From positions 28,026 to 92,025 of the forward strand of contig CAJTEY010000015.1 in the NCBI GenBank assembly GCA_910575775.1: DNA of 64,000 bases, written 5' to 3'. This DNA comes from Lachnospiraceae bacterium. GTDB taxonomy: Bacteria; Bacillota; Clostridia; Lachnospirales; Lachnospiraceae. Below are positions 35,244-43,937 of the stretch, in pieces. Made by a program: the position numbers and the translations under genes. The notes under the pieces were generated by a model. The model was not told where the DNA came from. It saw only the letters and a list, made by a program, of their open reading frames with translations, and ran no database searches. Every line of letters starts with the position of its first letter. Positions within the stretch are counted from its first letter, which is position 1.

Positions 35244-36959
35244 TTATTTAGTTCTCAGATACTTATCCATTGTGCAACCACCATCAATATATTTCGCAGT
35301 CATGCACATCTTACAATGAACACATTTATCTGAATCTATATAATAATTATCACTTGAAATTGAAATCGCTCCTGCCCGACAAATCGACTCACATTTCAAG
35401 CATTTTCTGCATGCATTAAATTTACGAATCTGATAACCAACCATTCTCTGCAAGTCATCATGATCCTGCACATTCATCGTTCTGACTTTGACAGCATACT
35501 CATATCCATCCTGGCTAAAAGGTTGAATAGATAAAATAGGTACACTTGTTCTTGCGTCAAGTACAAGTACCTCATGTAATAATTTCTTGCCAAGTTCTGG
35601 TGCCACCCTACCAAAAGGTGTAAACATGCCTATCAATTGATCATCAAATGGACGAACCAAACGATATATCTTCGCATGGTCTTCTGTTGTACAGTTTGTA
35701 AATTTGATTTTCACATCACCAGCTGCTGCAAGGCCATTTCCCCCTTGACGTGCTTTCCACTTACCAGTATCTACATATATCTCCGCATCCTCTTTACCAA
35801 TTTTTTTTGCAAAACCTATAAGAAAATCTCTCCACTTTTTAGACTGCACAGGCATATAAATTCTAGATAAAAATTGTACTCTCTGGTTGTTGTTTGGGCA
35901 ACACCAACAGCCCACTCTATCATACCCCAATCTATAAGCTTCATTGAAATCAACATTTTCTGCCAACATATAGAGCCAAATATCTATGTCTTTCCAAAAG
36001 AAAATAGGAGATGCTACTGTCTGCTGTTGTATTTTTACTGATTCAGCATCATCTTCAACTCTGTTATATTTACTTCTACTAACAGATTCAAACTTTCTAA
36101 TACCATAAAAAGTTAATATCTGCTGATTTCTATATAAACTATTTAGAACACGTGTTATTGGCCCTGTCTTAAACATTGAACAACACCAACGCATCATACG
36201 TGCTGGTGGCCCAATATCTTTGCAGACATCCATGAATACCTGCTCATCATTCTTTGCAAACAAGAAAATAGCTTGCGGATGATTTTCTCTATATCTCTCA
36301 GCATATGCTACAGTAAACGGAAATTCCAAAGTAGTATTTCCAAAGATATGTACAATACTCGGATTACTTAATGCCTTTGTAACCAGGTCAGCAGTAACCG
36401 TAGAATCTTTACCTCCAGAAAATGATATTACCAGACTCTCTTCATCAAACCTTGATGCAGTTTTTCTTACAAAGTCAAAAGACTCATCCTTCAAATAATT
36501 TACTCTATTACGGTTTGCTTCGATAAAAGTTTTCATATTCTCATTAAAATACTCATATGTATTTGCAGAATCGTATTCTTTTAATTTTCTAGCAATCGTA
36601 TCGGTATCGGCACTCTGAAATAAACTACTTGGAATAGAAATGCTTTTTCCATCTATGTAATATCTGCTATTAACAGCCCAAACTGAACTCTTTACAAATT
36701 CATTCGGCTTTTTGTCTAATAAAATTTCCAGTAATAAACGTTCTTCCGGAAAAACTGGTCTTAAATCCGTTGTTAAATACTTCGTCATTTCACCACAGAT
36801 TGGACATATACCCTTATCCGCCTGATTAATCATCTGAACAATAGGTATCTTACACTGTTTACACCAATATATTCCAGCTGGAATATCTGTCACTGTTTCT
36901 TCACCACAGACTGGACACGCGTTCTCATTTGTTTCAATATTACACTTGCAACACCACAC
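35244..36959 (-). CDS. PAPS-reductase-like sulfur transfer ATP pyrophosphatase, SspD/DndC-like, with zinc ribbons and ferredoxin domain
   Basis: 571 residues. N-terminal zinc ribbons (WCCKC, ACPVCGEE, WCKQC, ICPICGE), then the PP-loop SFSGGKDSTVTADL (about 179-192) of the PAPS reductase fold, cysteine pairs CCSMFKTGP and CWCCPNNN that can hold a cluster, and a C-terminal two-cluster ferredoxin (CRKCLKCESICRAGA, CVHCKMC). It activates DNA phosphate or carries sulfur from the desulfurase. The start is uncertain: a TTG at 36977 is possible, but I prefer GTG at 36959 because GGAGGG lies 10 bases ahead. First gene of the island operon. DndC-type enzymes share the core but usually lack these extra metal domains. 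Confidence 0.85.
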   Translation of the reverse strand: MWCCKCNIETNENACPVCGEETVTDIPAGIYWCKQCKIPIVQMINQADKGICPICGEMTKYLTTDLRPVFPEERLLLEILLDKKPNEFVKSSVWAVNSRYYIDGKSISIPSSLFQSADTDTIARKLKEYDSANTYEYFNENMKTFIEANRNRVNYLKDESFDFVRKTASRFDEESLVISFSGGKDSTVTADLVTKALSNPSIVHIFGNTTLEFPFTVAYAERYRENHPQAIFLFAKNDEQVFMDVCKDIGPPARMMRWCCSMFKTGPITRVLNSLYRNQQILTFYGIRKFESVSRSKYNRVEDDAESVKIQQQTVASPIFFWKDIDIWLYMLAENVDFNEAYRLGYDRVGCWCCPNNNQRVQFLSRIYMPVQSKKWRDFLIGFAKKIGKEDAEIYVDTGKWKARQGGNGLAAAGDVKIKFTNCTTEDHAKIYRLVRPFDDQLIGMFTPFGRVAPELGKKLLHEVLVLDARTSVPILSIQPFSQDGYEYAVKVRTMNVQDHDDLQRMVGYQIRKFNACRKCLKCESICRAGAISISSDNYYIDSDKCVHCKMCMTAKYIDGGCTMDKYLRTK

Positions 36960-37075
36960 TCTGTTATTTCCCTCCAAACCATCTTACCACAAAAACACCT
37001 GTTATACATTCAAATACTAATATTTCGTTATACTTACTAACCACCCTGCATACCCAGCCTTTAATCATAATCTGC

Positions 37076-37340
37076 TTAACTGTCTCGCCTTTCAATAAAT
37101 ATATCATCATAGTCAGACACAAACCAAATAGTACATACCAAGACAACCGTTTTTAACATTACTAATTATGAGATAAATATTCTTTGCATATATCTGCGAG
37201 AAATTACTGCAATAACTCTTCTGTTGAATCTCAAAATACATTGCACCCAAATCTTCCCTCGATTTATCAAGTCTATATTTTGCATAATCTTTTTGTAACG
37301 CTGTATATTCAAGCAAACTTAATCCCTTCTTTCTGCACAT
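37076..37340 (-). pseudogene. HEPN-domain toxin, internally deleted and frameshifted
   Basis: The N-terminal part reads DYAKYRLDKSREDLGAMYFEI, typical of HEPN proteins that pair with MNT nucleotidyltransferases. The frame then derails (KSYCSNFSQIYAKN). About 60 bases later another frame gives SDYDDIFIERRDS before a stop at 37076-37078, the usual C-terminal block of the same proteins. The middle with the catalytic RxxxxH motif is missing. The 5' end overlaps the MNT gene by 32 bases, as in intact pairs. So the toxin is dead while the antitoxin remains. Confidence 0.7.
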
Positions 37341-37644
37341 TCTGATAAAAGCACGACACTGTCATATACTGATTATATAACCGCCAGCTCTGAATCACCG
37401 GCACTAAAACCACATCATACTTCAAATCGATCTGATCTGAAACATCTAAAATTTTCTCCTTTGCTATCCCGATCTCATCCTGCCCAACATCCAGCAAAAC
37501 CATAATGTCGATATCACTATCGTCTGCAAAATCCCCCCGCGCACAGGAACCATACAAAATCACAGCCCGCAAAACTGTCCCATATATTTTCTTCACTTCT
37601 TTTGCAAATTGTGTCACGACCGCCCTTATCTTTTCCTCACACAT
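37309..37644 (-). CDS. MNT-type minimal nucleotidyltransferase (antitoxin of HEPN-MNT)
   Basis: 111-residue DNA polymerase beta-type nucleotidyltransferase. The core motif GSCARGDFADDSDIDIMVLLD (about 32-52) holds the GS and DxD metal residues. Such MNT proteins inactivate HEPN toxins, in known cases by AMP transfer to the toxin. The HEPN partner overlapping its end is broken, so this is an orphan. RBS GGGAAAGG precedes the ATG. It lies upstream of the phosphorothioation operon on the same strand. Confidence 0.85.
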   Translation of the reverse strand: MCEEKIRAVVTQFAKEVKKIYGTVLRAVILYGSCARGDFADDSDIDIMVLLDVGQDEIGIAKEKILDVSDQIDLKYDVVLVPVIQSWRLYNQYMTVSCFYQNVQKEGIKFA

Positions 37645-37776
37645 ACAGCCTTTCCCATTCCGCCATACAATATATATCCTTTAAAACAGCATACTGTATT
37701 GATAAAATCATAAAAATATTATAGACCAAATATCCTATTATTACAACATTCGGGCCAAAAGGCATCTGCCATCCTC

Positions 37777-39165
37777 TCACCCATACAGCTCCCCTGCCTC
37801 AACCAGTTCCGCCCCCTCTTCCTCAGCCCTCCTCTTCACCGCTTCCGTAAACCCACTCTTACTGATAAACAAAAACATCTTCTCCTTCACGTCTGGAAAT
37901 GCCTCCGCTGCTGTCACAAGATCATCATATTCCTCCATTGCCATCGGCCTGTTTCGGAACTTGCATTCCACAAAGATTCCTCTCTCCCCTTTCCGATCCA
38001 GAGCAAGTAAATCTATATCATCCTGCGCCTTAATGACCGGGTTGTTCCCCCACCACTTGCCAAGGGTATACGGAGTAAAAGGAAGCGTTCCGGCCTTGGC
38101 TCGTCTGATTAAATATTGTCTGCAAATATCTTCAAACACAGGCTCCATATATTCGTTAATTTCTCTCATAATTTCATCCGCGGCCTTATCAACTCCCAAC
38201 ATACTGTAATAACTTTTGTTTGAAAATACATATCTGTACCAAAACCTGTAAAAGTGATCGGTAATCTCGTAAATGCCCTTTTTGCTGCCATTCGGTTCAC
38301 CGCAGGGAACATGCTTTTCCAACAGATGCAGCGTCTGTAAAGTCAACATATATTTGCTGCACTTGCTCTTTTCCTCATGGATCCGATCCGCAATTTCTAC
38401 AACCCTGTTACAGCCGTTTGCGACCGCTTCCAGAATAGAATTATAAACGGCCGGTTCTCTGAGTTCCATGCGAAGCATCGTCTGTGGTTCGTCATTTAAA
38501 AAGGCGCCCTCTGCCAAAATTTCTGAAATAAGATTTCCCCTCAAGGATCGTCCCGGATCAAACGCATTCAAATATCTCGGAACACCTCCCAATATTCCAT
38601 ATGCGATTAGCTTCTCCTCCTCCGAATAATTTGGAAAAAAAGCCGCGCTTTCCAGATAATCAAATGGCTGAACTTCCATACTTCCCGTACTGCGCCCATA
38701 CAAAGGACTTTTATAGCCCATAACATCATCCAGCATAAAGCTGACGCTTGAACCACAAAGAATCAAAAAAAGATTTCGATCTTTCCAGTCGTGATCAATC
38801 TTATGTTGCAGAATACTTTTTATACTGGGGTTTGTCTCTGCCAGAAAAGGAAATTCATCAACGATCAGCACAATCCTTTTATCCTGCGATTTTCTGCCCA
38901 GATAATTCAATGCGTCTTCCCAATTTGCAAAGTTCGAAATAAAATTTCCGTCAAAATACTCCTGCACAAGCCTCGAAAAATCCTGCAGATTCAAAGCGTC
39001 ATTTTTTTCCTGCGCAGAAAAAAATATGGTTTTATGCGTTTTGGAAAATTCCTGCAAAATAGTAGTTTTTCCGATTCTCCGCCTCCCGTACATGACCATA
39101 AATTCAAACCGCTCACTTGTATACATACGCTCAAGTTGATTCATTTCCTGCATTCTTCCGATCAT
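37777..39165 (-). CDS. ATPase with C-terminal DUF234 (PD-(D/E)XK-like) domain
   Basis: 462-residue STAND-like or archaeal-type ATPase. Walker A YGRRRIGKTTIL (about 26-37), Walker B VLIVDEFPFLAE (about 98-109), sensor region LCGSSVSFM. A winged-helix middle follows (AVYNSILEAVANGCNRVVEIADRI). The C-terminal DUF234 domain (about 330-460) has DIDLLALDRKGERGIFVECKF, the D...ExK pattern of restriction-type nucleases. The function is unknown; the family is common in anaerobes and may act in defence. The ATG at 39165 follows GGAGG. A 20-base palindrome lies about 90 bases upstream. Confidence 0.82.
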   Translation of the reverse strand: MIGRMQEMNQLERMYTSERFEFMVMYGRRRIGKTTILQEFSKTHKTIFFSAQEKNDALNLQDFSRLVQEYFDGNFISNFANWEDALNYLGRKSQDKRIVLIVDEFPFLAETNPSIKSILQHKIDHDWKDRNLFLILCGSSVSFMLDDVMGYKSPLYGRSTGSMEVQPFDYLESAAFFPNYSEEEKLIAYGILGGVPRYLNAFDPGRSLRGNLISEILAEGAFLNDEPQTMLRMELREPAVYNSILEAVANGCNRVVEIADRIHEEKSKCSKYMLTLQTLHLLEKHVPCGEPNGSKKGIYEITDHFYRFWYRYVFSNKSYYSMLGVDKAADEIMREINEYMEPVFEDICRQYLIRRAKAGTLPFTPYTLGKWWGNNPVIKAQDDIDLLALDRKGERGIFVECKFRNRPMAMEEYDDLVTAAEAFPDVKEKMFLFISKSGFTEAVKRRAEEEGAELVEAGELYG

Positions 39166-39253
39166 CTTTACCGTCCTCCTGATCCCAATCCGCCACAGGC
39201 AGTCAATTATTTGGAATATACTCTGACATTCATATATTTATATAGGCATAACA

Positions 39254-39273
39254 ATACTACTTATAAGTAGTAT
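39254..39273. promoter_or_regulatory. 20-base perfect palindrome upstream of the DUF234 ATPase gene
   Basis: ATACTACTTATAAGTAGTAT reads the same on both strands. It sits in an AT-rich gap ahead of the minus-strand ATPase gene and resembles a repressor operator. The rest of the 39166-39477 gap holds only this and the terminator at 39393-39430. Confidence 0.5.
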
Positions 39274-39392
39274 ACTTTAAAGTAACTTTTTATTCAAGAA
39301 ATATTTCCTCCCCATTCCCTACGATAAAACCGAATCGTATTTCAATTTAAAAAGCATCTTTATACAATACATGCCAGCAAAACACCTCCACA

Positions 39393-39430
39393 CAAAAAAG
39401 CTGAAAAATGCTTTTATCACATTTTTCAGC
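39393..39430 (-). terminator. Terminator of the TIGR00266-type gene
   Basis: An 11-base-pair stem GCTGAAAAATG/CATTTTTCAGC (39400-39430) with a 9-base loop, followed in minus-strand direction by a T-run (39394-39399). It lies about 48 bases after the stop of the gene at 39478. Confidence 0.75.
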
Positions 39431-39477
39431 CTTCCACAACTCTCTTCAAATCACATTTATCTTAATATTATACTCCT

Positions 39478-40161
39478 CTATCTCGACGACGGCACCATCC
39501 TGATAATCCGCCCCGCAAACTCATTAAAGTTCTGCGTCTGGAGGATCACCTTCCCAGGCCCCGTGAGCTTTGTCAAAAACAGGCCCTCGCCTCCCAGAAG
39601 GATGTTCTTAATTCCTTTCACCGTCTCTACCTCATAGCTGACGCTCCTCTCAAAGGCAACCACATTGCCCGTGTCAACCTTGAGAACTTCCCCCGGCACC
39701 AGATTTTTCTCCACCTTGTTGCCGTCAATTTCCAGAAACACCATTCCCGTTCCACTGATATCCTGCAGGATAAATCCTTCCCCGCCAAACAGTCCGGCAG
39801 AAAACTTCTTGGTCAAAGTCACATTCAGGTTCACAGTCTCCTGTGCACAGAGAAATGCGCCTTTCTGGCAGATCATACCGCCGCTTGCCCCCACATCAAT
39901 GGGAAGTACCTCCCCGGCCACGGTTGAGGCAAAAGCCACCATACTGCCCGCGCGCTCCGCTTTATAAGTCGCCATGAAAAGAGATTCTCCCGAAAACATC
40001 CGGCCAATGCTCTTTCCCAGACCGCCCTTCATGTTGGAATCCATGGAAATGCCCTCCGTCATCCAAGCCATACCGCCCGACTGGGTGTACATGGACTCTC
40101 CCGGCGCGTCAAACAAAACCTCCACTGCCGGCATCGTATCTCCGATAATTCTGTACTGCAT
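39478..40161 (-). CDS. TIGR00266/AIM24-family protein
   Basis: 227-residue beta-rich soluble protein of the AIM24 type. Features: GDTMPAVEVLFDAPGESMYTQ at the start, GGLGKSIGRMFSGESLFMATY, repeated Gly-rich turns (AGLFGGEGFILQDISGTGMV, LLGGEGLFLTKLTGPGKV) and the end FAGRIIRMVPSSR. Function unknown in bacteria. I start at the ATG at 40161, 8 bases after AAGGAGG; the frame runs on to 40203. Composition here is nearer the core genome than the flanking AT-rich genes. Confidence 0.83.
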   Translation of the reverse strand: MQYRIIGDTMPAVEVLFDAPGESMYTQSGGMAWMTEGISMDSNMKGGLGKSIGRMFSGESLFMATYKAERAGSMVAFASTVAGEVLPIDVGASGGMICQKGAFLCAQETVNLNVTLTKKFSAGLFGGEGFILQDISGTGMVFLEIDGNKVEKNLVPGEVLKVDTGNVVAFERSVSYEVETVKGIKNILLGGEGLFLTKLTGPGKVILQTQNFNEFAGRIIRMVPSSR

Positions 40162-40299
40162 ACTGAGTTCCTCCTTCGCACAATCGTCTTTTTCCGTTTT
40201 CATTTTCTCACATTCCTACCCGTCAGGCAATCCTTTATTCTGCGAATTTCTCTTTGTCCAATAAAATTTTCCTGCTTTCAGAGTTATAAACTGTAAAAG

Positions 40300-40640
40300 A
40301 CCGATTGCAGTCAACGATGGTGTTGACACAGGTTCGGGTTTTGATGATGATTTTCTTCCGTTCCAGGATGTAATCAACAAATACTATGCAAAAGACATCT
40401 GTAAAAAATCAAGTCTCCATTTAAAGCAAAAGGCACGTTGCAGGCAGTCCATCATATAACTATCTGAAAGACAGTGAGGGTAAAATAAATGGATAATTGA
40501 TGAAGTGGCAGCACCTGTTGTCAGACGTATATTCCGAATGACTTTGGAGGATTACAGCCCATATCAGACTGCCGCACATGTTCCTCCTTGTTGGGCAATG
40601 CGTGCAAACATGCATAGAAAAAGACGCATGGTTTACAATT
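40300..40640 (+). pseudogene. Large serine recombinase, internal remnant
   Basis: The plus strand shows AVNDGVDTGSGFDDDFLPFQ, then DVINKYYAKDICKKSSLHLK up to a frame break near 40450, and then WIIDEVAAPVVRRIFRMTLE and DYSPYQTA (40490-40570). These are consecutive blocks of a TndX-like large serine recombinase. The catalytic N-terminus and the zinc-ribbon end are absent and the frame changes at least once. It is similar, in inverted orientation, to the remnant at 44958-45691. Confidence 0.7.
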
Positions 40641-40693
40641 TACTGTTCCATGCGCCTTTACGCTGTTTTATTGATATTAAATTGTTTCTCTGA

Positions 40694-41566
40694 TTATGCT
40701 AACTGCATAACCTCGGCTTCAATTTCTTTTAATTCATCAAGCGACAATAACGGAACGCAATCCGCAATTTCATCAAGTGACATTTTCCCTTTTTCAATCA
40801 TTCTTTTTGCTGTTTCCCTTGCGGTTTCCTGCGCCGCCTCATGCCGTTCACTTCTTATAAACGACTTCATGATCTGTTCTTCATCAAACAAACTCATCAT
40901 AATCGTCACAACCTCCTTTTCCCTGTCAAGCAAATATTCCTTTAGAACATTCCTATCCTTGCATATGCGGATCGTTTCCGTAACCGCCGTCCTCGTCATT
41001 CCATACTGCTTTGTCTGCTCGTTAAAAACTTTACAGAAAATGATGTACTGGTTGATGATGTCATCTGTATCGCTTTCATAGATCACCTTAGCTTTGACCT
41101 CAATGTCTATATCCGCACCCTTGAAAAATTCCTCTGATAATGCTATCTTGTCGGGTTTTCTTCCTTTATTGCCTGTAAATATCACATACAGTTCGGGTTT
41201 AGGCATTCTGACTTTCTTGCTTTTGTAATAGTCTTGGCTGGTACGCTGAAAATATTCGTGATAGCTTTGCGCCAGATACAGCAAAACCCTCACCAGAATA
41301 TTCACTGTCCATGTAGACTGTGCCTCTACAAGTATCATCAGCTTATTATTGGCAATAAAGCCAAGATCATTATACAGGTTATCCGTCAATACATTTGTGA
41401 TCGTCACATCTGTAAGGGAGTCCTCTGTCGCTGTGGTGTCCTCCGGGTGGAGCGTCTTATACAGCTTTAGCAGATAACTCTTGTTTTGAAAAAGGTCAAG
41501 GAATACGCTGTTTTTTGCTGTACGCTTTGCCATAACTTCCTGCATCTGTTTTGTGTCGTCCTGCAC
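40694..41566 (-). CDS. Rpn-family recombination-promoting nuclease / putative transposase
   Basis: 290 residues of the Rpn (PD-(D/E)XK, formerly transposase_31-like) family. The N-terminal nuclease domain has FLDLFQNKSYLLKLYKTLHP, DNLYNDLGFIANNKLMILVE (catalytic Asp and Glu region) and QSTWTVNILVRVLLYLAQSY. The C-terminal part is helical, charged and repeat-like (ARETAKRMIEKGKMSLDEIA). GTG start with GAGG 7 bases ahead. It sits inside the broken mobile element between a recombinase remnant and the relaxase remnant and appears intact. Confidence 0.8.
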   Translation of the reverse strand: MQDDTKQMQEVMAKRTAKNSVFLDLFQNKSYLLKLYKTLHPEDTTATEDSLTDVTITNVLTDNLYNDLGFIANNKLMILVEAQSTWTVNILVRVLLYLAQSYHEYFQRTSQDYYKSKKVRMPKPELYVIFTGNKGRKPDKIALSEEFFKGADIDIEVKAKVIYESDTDDIINQYIIFCKVFNEQTKQYGMTRTAVTETIRICKDRNVLKEYLLDREKEVVTIMMSLFDEEQIMKSFIRSERHEAAQETARETAKRMIEKGKMSLDEIADCVPLLSLDELKEIEAEVMQLA

Positions 41567-41673
41567 TTTAATACCTCAATTCCTTAAAATCTGTGGCACA
41601 AGATACGATATAGCCTGCTCCTGCTATATCTCAATTATATAAAAAAGCGTCTGCCTTTACAATAAAATTCACA

Positions 41674-42963
41674 TTAAATTTCTTCCTCCCTTCGTTTCGT
41701 CCTGCTCTGCTGTCGGCTATATTGTCGGCTCTCGTTCTGAAGTTCCCTCTCAAGATTCTTTTTGTTATAGCTGATTACTTCAGAGTACGCCAATTCCGTA
41801 GCTACTTTAATCTGCTCTTTTCTAATACTATCATATTCCATTTGCATAGACTGTATCTCGGCTTTCCACTGTTTCGGTGTTATATTCTCGCCGCCCTACA
41901 AAAGGCTCTGCATGCGCTCCTTTAATTCGGGGTACTTCGATAAGCTGTCCCTATACTCTTTGTCATATTGCATTTTCGCAAGTCCTTTGAGTGACTGGTT
42001 CTCCTTATAGACAGCTTGGATCGGTGCAAAGAGGGCATACATTTTTGACAGTTCCTTTAAGCGGTTTAGTTTCTGCCCCATAGAAAGATGTACTGTTTCC
42101 AACTGTTGGTATCTTTGTTCCTTATCCGCTGTGAATTTTGCAAGGCTCTCAAAGCTGTCTATCTTTCTTGTAGTAATGAATTTCTCCGCATTGTTGGCTC
42201 TCGGTCAATTCCCTGTTCCTTAAAAGAACGGTGTTCCCAATGAACCGCAATCCCCAACTGCTCATTGGCGGCATTGATTGTGTCGACTAAATCCTTACGC
42301 CACATCTTGGCATTTTCCTTGCTGTTCCAGTCGGTACTGTCGGCGGTATGGCATTTCCACTGTTTACGGTTTTGCCTGTCGACTTTCTGCTGTCCTGTCT
42401 TTTTATCAATCACCGATATCTTTTCGCCGTTTTCGTCAAGGGCATAGATTTTCTTCTGTTGCGCTCCCCATTCCCCTTTTTTAGTAAGAGGGCGCATAGT
42501 GAGTGAAACGTGGATATGAAGATTGCGCTGTCCTTTATCGTTCTCGCTGTCATGGATTGCCCAGTCCGCGCACATACCTTTATCAACAAAATTCCTCTGA
42601 ACGTAATCCCTCACAACTTCCTCTGCAAGTTCGTAACTCCATTCGTTGGGAAGTGATGCTTTTAACATTTAACCCAACCGTTTTTGGGTTGGGTTTGCAG
42701 GCATGTGATTTCTGCCCTTTCTCGGACAGTTCAACATCATTCCATAAAACGGATCGGTCTGCAAAGTCTTTGGGCGCATTTGGTGGGAGAGAGATTTCGC
42801 TGTGGACTAAATCCTCATGGTATTTGGGGCGGTAGGTCTACCCGTCATATTCGCTCACAAGAACGCTCCTGCTGATGTAGGACGCCTTCTCAACTGCCGA
42901 CTGCCCTTTGCTCCGTTTGACTATGGAAAAACGTGTACTTGCCTGTTTCGTGACATTACCCAT
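41674..42963 (-). pseudogene. MobA/MobL-type conjugative relaxase, broken
   Basis: The minus strand codes from ATG at 42963 for RFSIVKRSKGQSAVEKASYI and then SRSVLVSEYDG, followed by an in-frame TAG, TYRPKYHEDLVHSEISLPPN and KDFADRSVLWNDVELSEKGQ. The frame then shifts at a small hairpin near 42670 (AACCCAACC/GGTTGGGTT) into LKASLPNEWSYELAEEVVRD, the HxH relaxase motif NLHIHVSLTMRPL, and the C-terminal part down to a stop at 41674. At least one stop and two frame changes make it inactive. It shows the region was once mobilisable. Confidence 0.8.
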
Positions 42964-43020
42964 ACAAGGCACCTACATTCTGCCAATAGGATAGTGGGGC
43001 GCACCCATAGACTTTATGGG

Positions 43021-43148
43021 CAGATAAAAGCCGCACTTTGGCTTTTGTCTGGACGCAAAGTACACACAAGGGTAGGTGCACATACCACCGAAGGTGGTAT
43101 CAGACTGTCAAAAAAGGTCAGCAGGATCTGGCTTTTTTTGACAGTCTG
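43021..43148. other. Cluster of three inverted repeats, candidate oriT
   Basis: Upstream of the relaxase start lie three inverted repeats: CAGATAAAAGCC/GGCTTTTGTCTG (43021-43051, one mismatch), ATACCACC/GGTGGTAT with a GAA loop (43082-43100), and a 15-base-pair stem CAGACTGTCAAAAAA/TTTTTTGACAGTCTG (43101-43148). MobA/MobL elements carry oriT just upstream of the relaxase. The last stem, with its T-run, could equally be a terminator. The nick site cannot be placed. The rest of 42964-43259 holds nothing else. Confidence 0.5.
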
Positions 43149-43259
43149 ATGACAGCGTTTCCTCTGTCATAAATTACTGCCCGTATTCGTTTTGATTTCT
43201 GCAATTTACTCCTGTCTCCTTTCTGCTGAGACGCTGTTAATCTTTTAATGGAAAAATCC

Positions 43260-43505
43260 CTATTTCAGATCATCTTCGGACAATCCATATTGACGCATCA
43301 GATTTTGTTTCCTATATTCCATTTCATCCCTTTTTCGCTCCTCACGGTTATGGCTGCACCATTCCCAATATCTGCATTTCCTGTTTGCACACGAATCTAC
43401 CTTTCGGCAATTAATTTTATAATATAATACCCACATCCACATGAAGAGCATTAATGCAATAAATATCACTAAAAGCCGTGAAAAAAAACACTCCAACAAA
43501 TTCAT
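43260..43505 (-). CDS. Small membrane-anchored protein of the mobile element
   Basis: 81 residues: one N-terminal transmembrane helix (LLVIFIALMLFMWMWVLYY), then a short cytoplasmic part with four Cys (INCRKVDSCANRKCRYWEWC) and a charged tail. AAGGAAAGGG precedes the ATG. I do not recognise it; the paired cysteines may bind metal. Near the relaxase, a role in mobilisation is possible but unproven. Confidence 0.55.
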   Translation of the reverse strand: MNLLECFFSRLLVIFIALMLFMWMWVLYYKINCRKVDSCANRKCRYWEWCSHNREERKRDEMEYRKQNLMRQYGLSEDDLK

Positions 43506-43688
43506 TTTATCCCTTTCCTTATTCTTCTAAAGTCCTTTTTGTCATTCTGTTATCAGAAACCATTCTCCATTCCTCCCGATTGAAATTCTTCCATCTTTTC
43601 CACGTCGACCAATATAGCGGTCAACAACCTTTTTGAAATTCCCTAAAATAAGACTTACATAGAATTTATCTGTGAAAGGAAAGTCAAA

Positions 43689-43937
43689 ATGGAACAGAAA
43701 TTACGAAGGGACCGGAATATCGGAAACAATCTCAAAGCCCTCCGTGAGAATTACGATATCTCACAAGAAAAACTCTGTGCGTTATTGCAAAACAGAGGCT
43801 GTGATATTGGTCGATCAACTTATGCAAAATATGAAAATGGTGAATTGAATATCAAGATCAGCGTCCTCATAGAATTACGCAAAATTTATGGTTGCTCCTA
43901 TGATGATTTCTTTGAGGGACTGGATATTCAGAAATAA
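43689..43937 (+). CDS. XRE-family helix-turn-helix regulator
   Basis: 82-residue Cro/CI-type DNA-binding protein: IGNNLKALRENYDISQEKLC, then STYAKYENGELNIKISVLIE, a complete five-helix HTH with nothing added. RBS AAAGGAAAG precedes the ATG. Its last 10 bases overlap the convergent gene at 43928. Probably a repressor of the former mobile element. Confidence 0.85.
   Translation: MEQKLRRDRNIGNNLKALRENYDISQEKLCALLQNRGCDIGRSTYAKYENGELNIKISVLIELRKIYGCSYDDFFEGLDIQK

Noticed and set aside
36964..37146. 60-codon small membrane protein ahead of the SspD-like gene
   Set aside because: No Shine-Dalgarno, and the same DNA in another frame reads as the C-terminal end of the broken HEPN gene, a better explanation.
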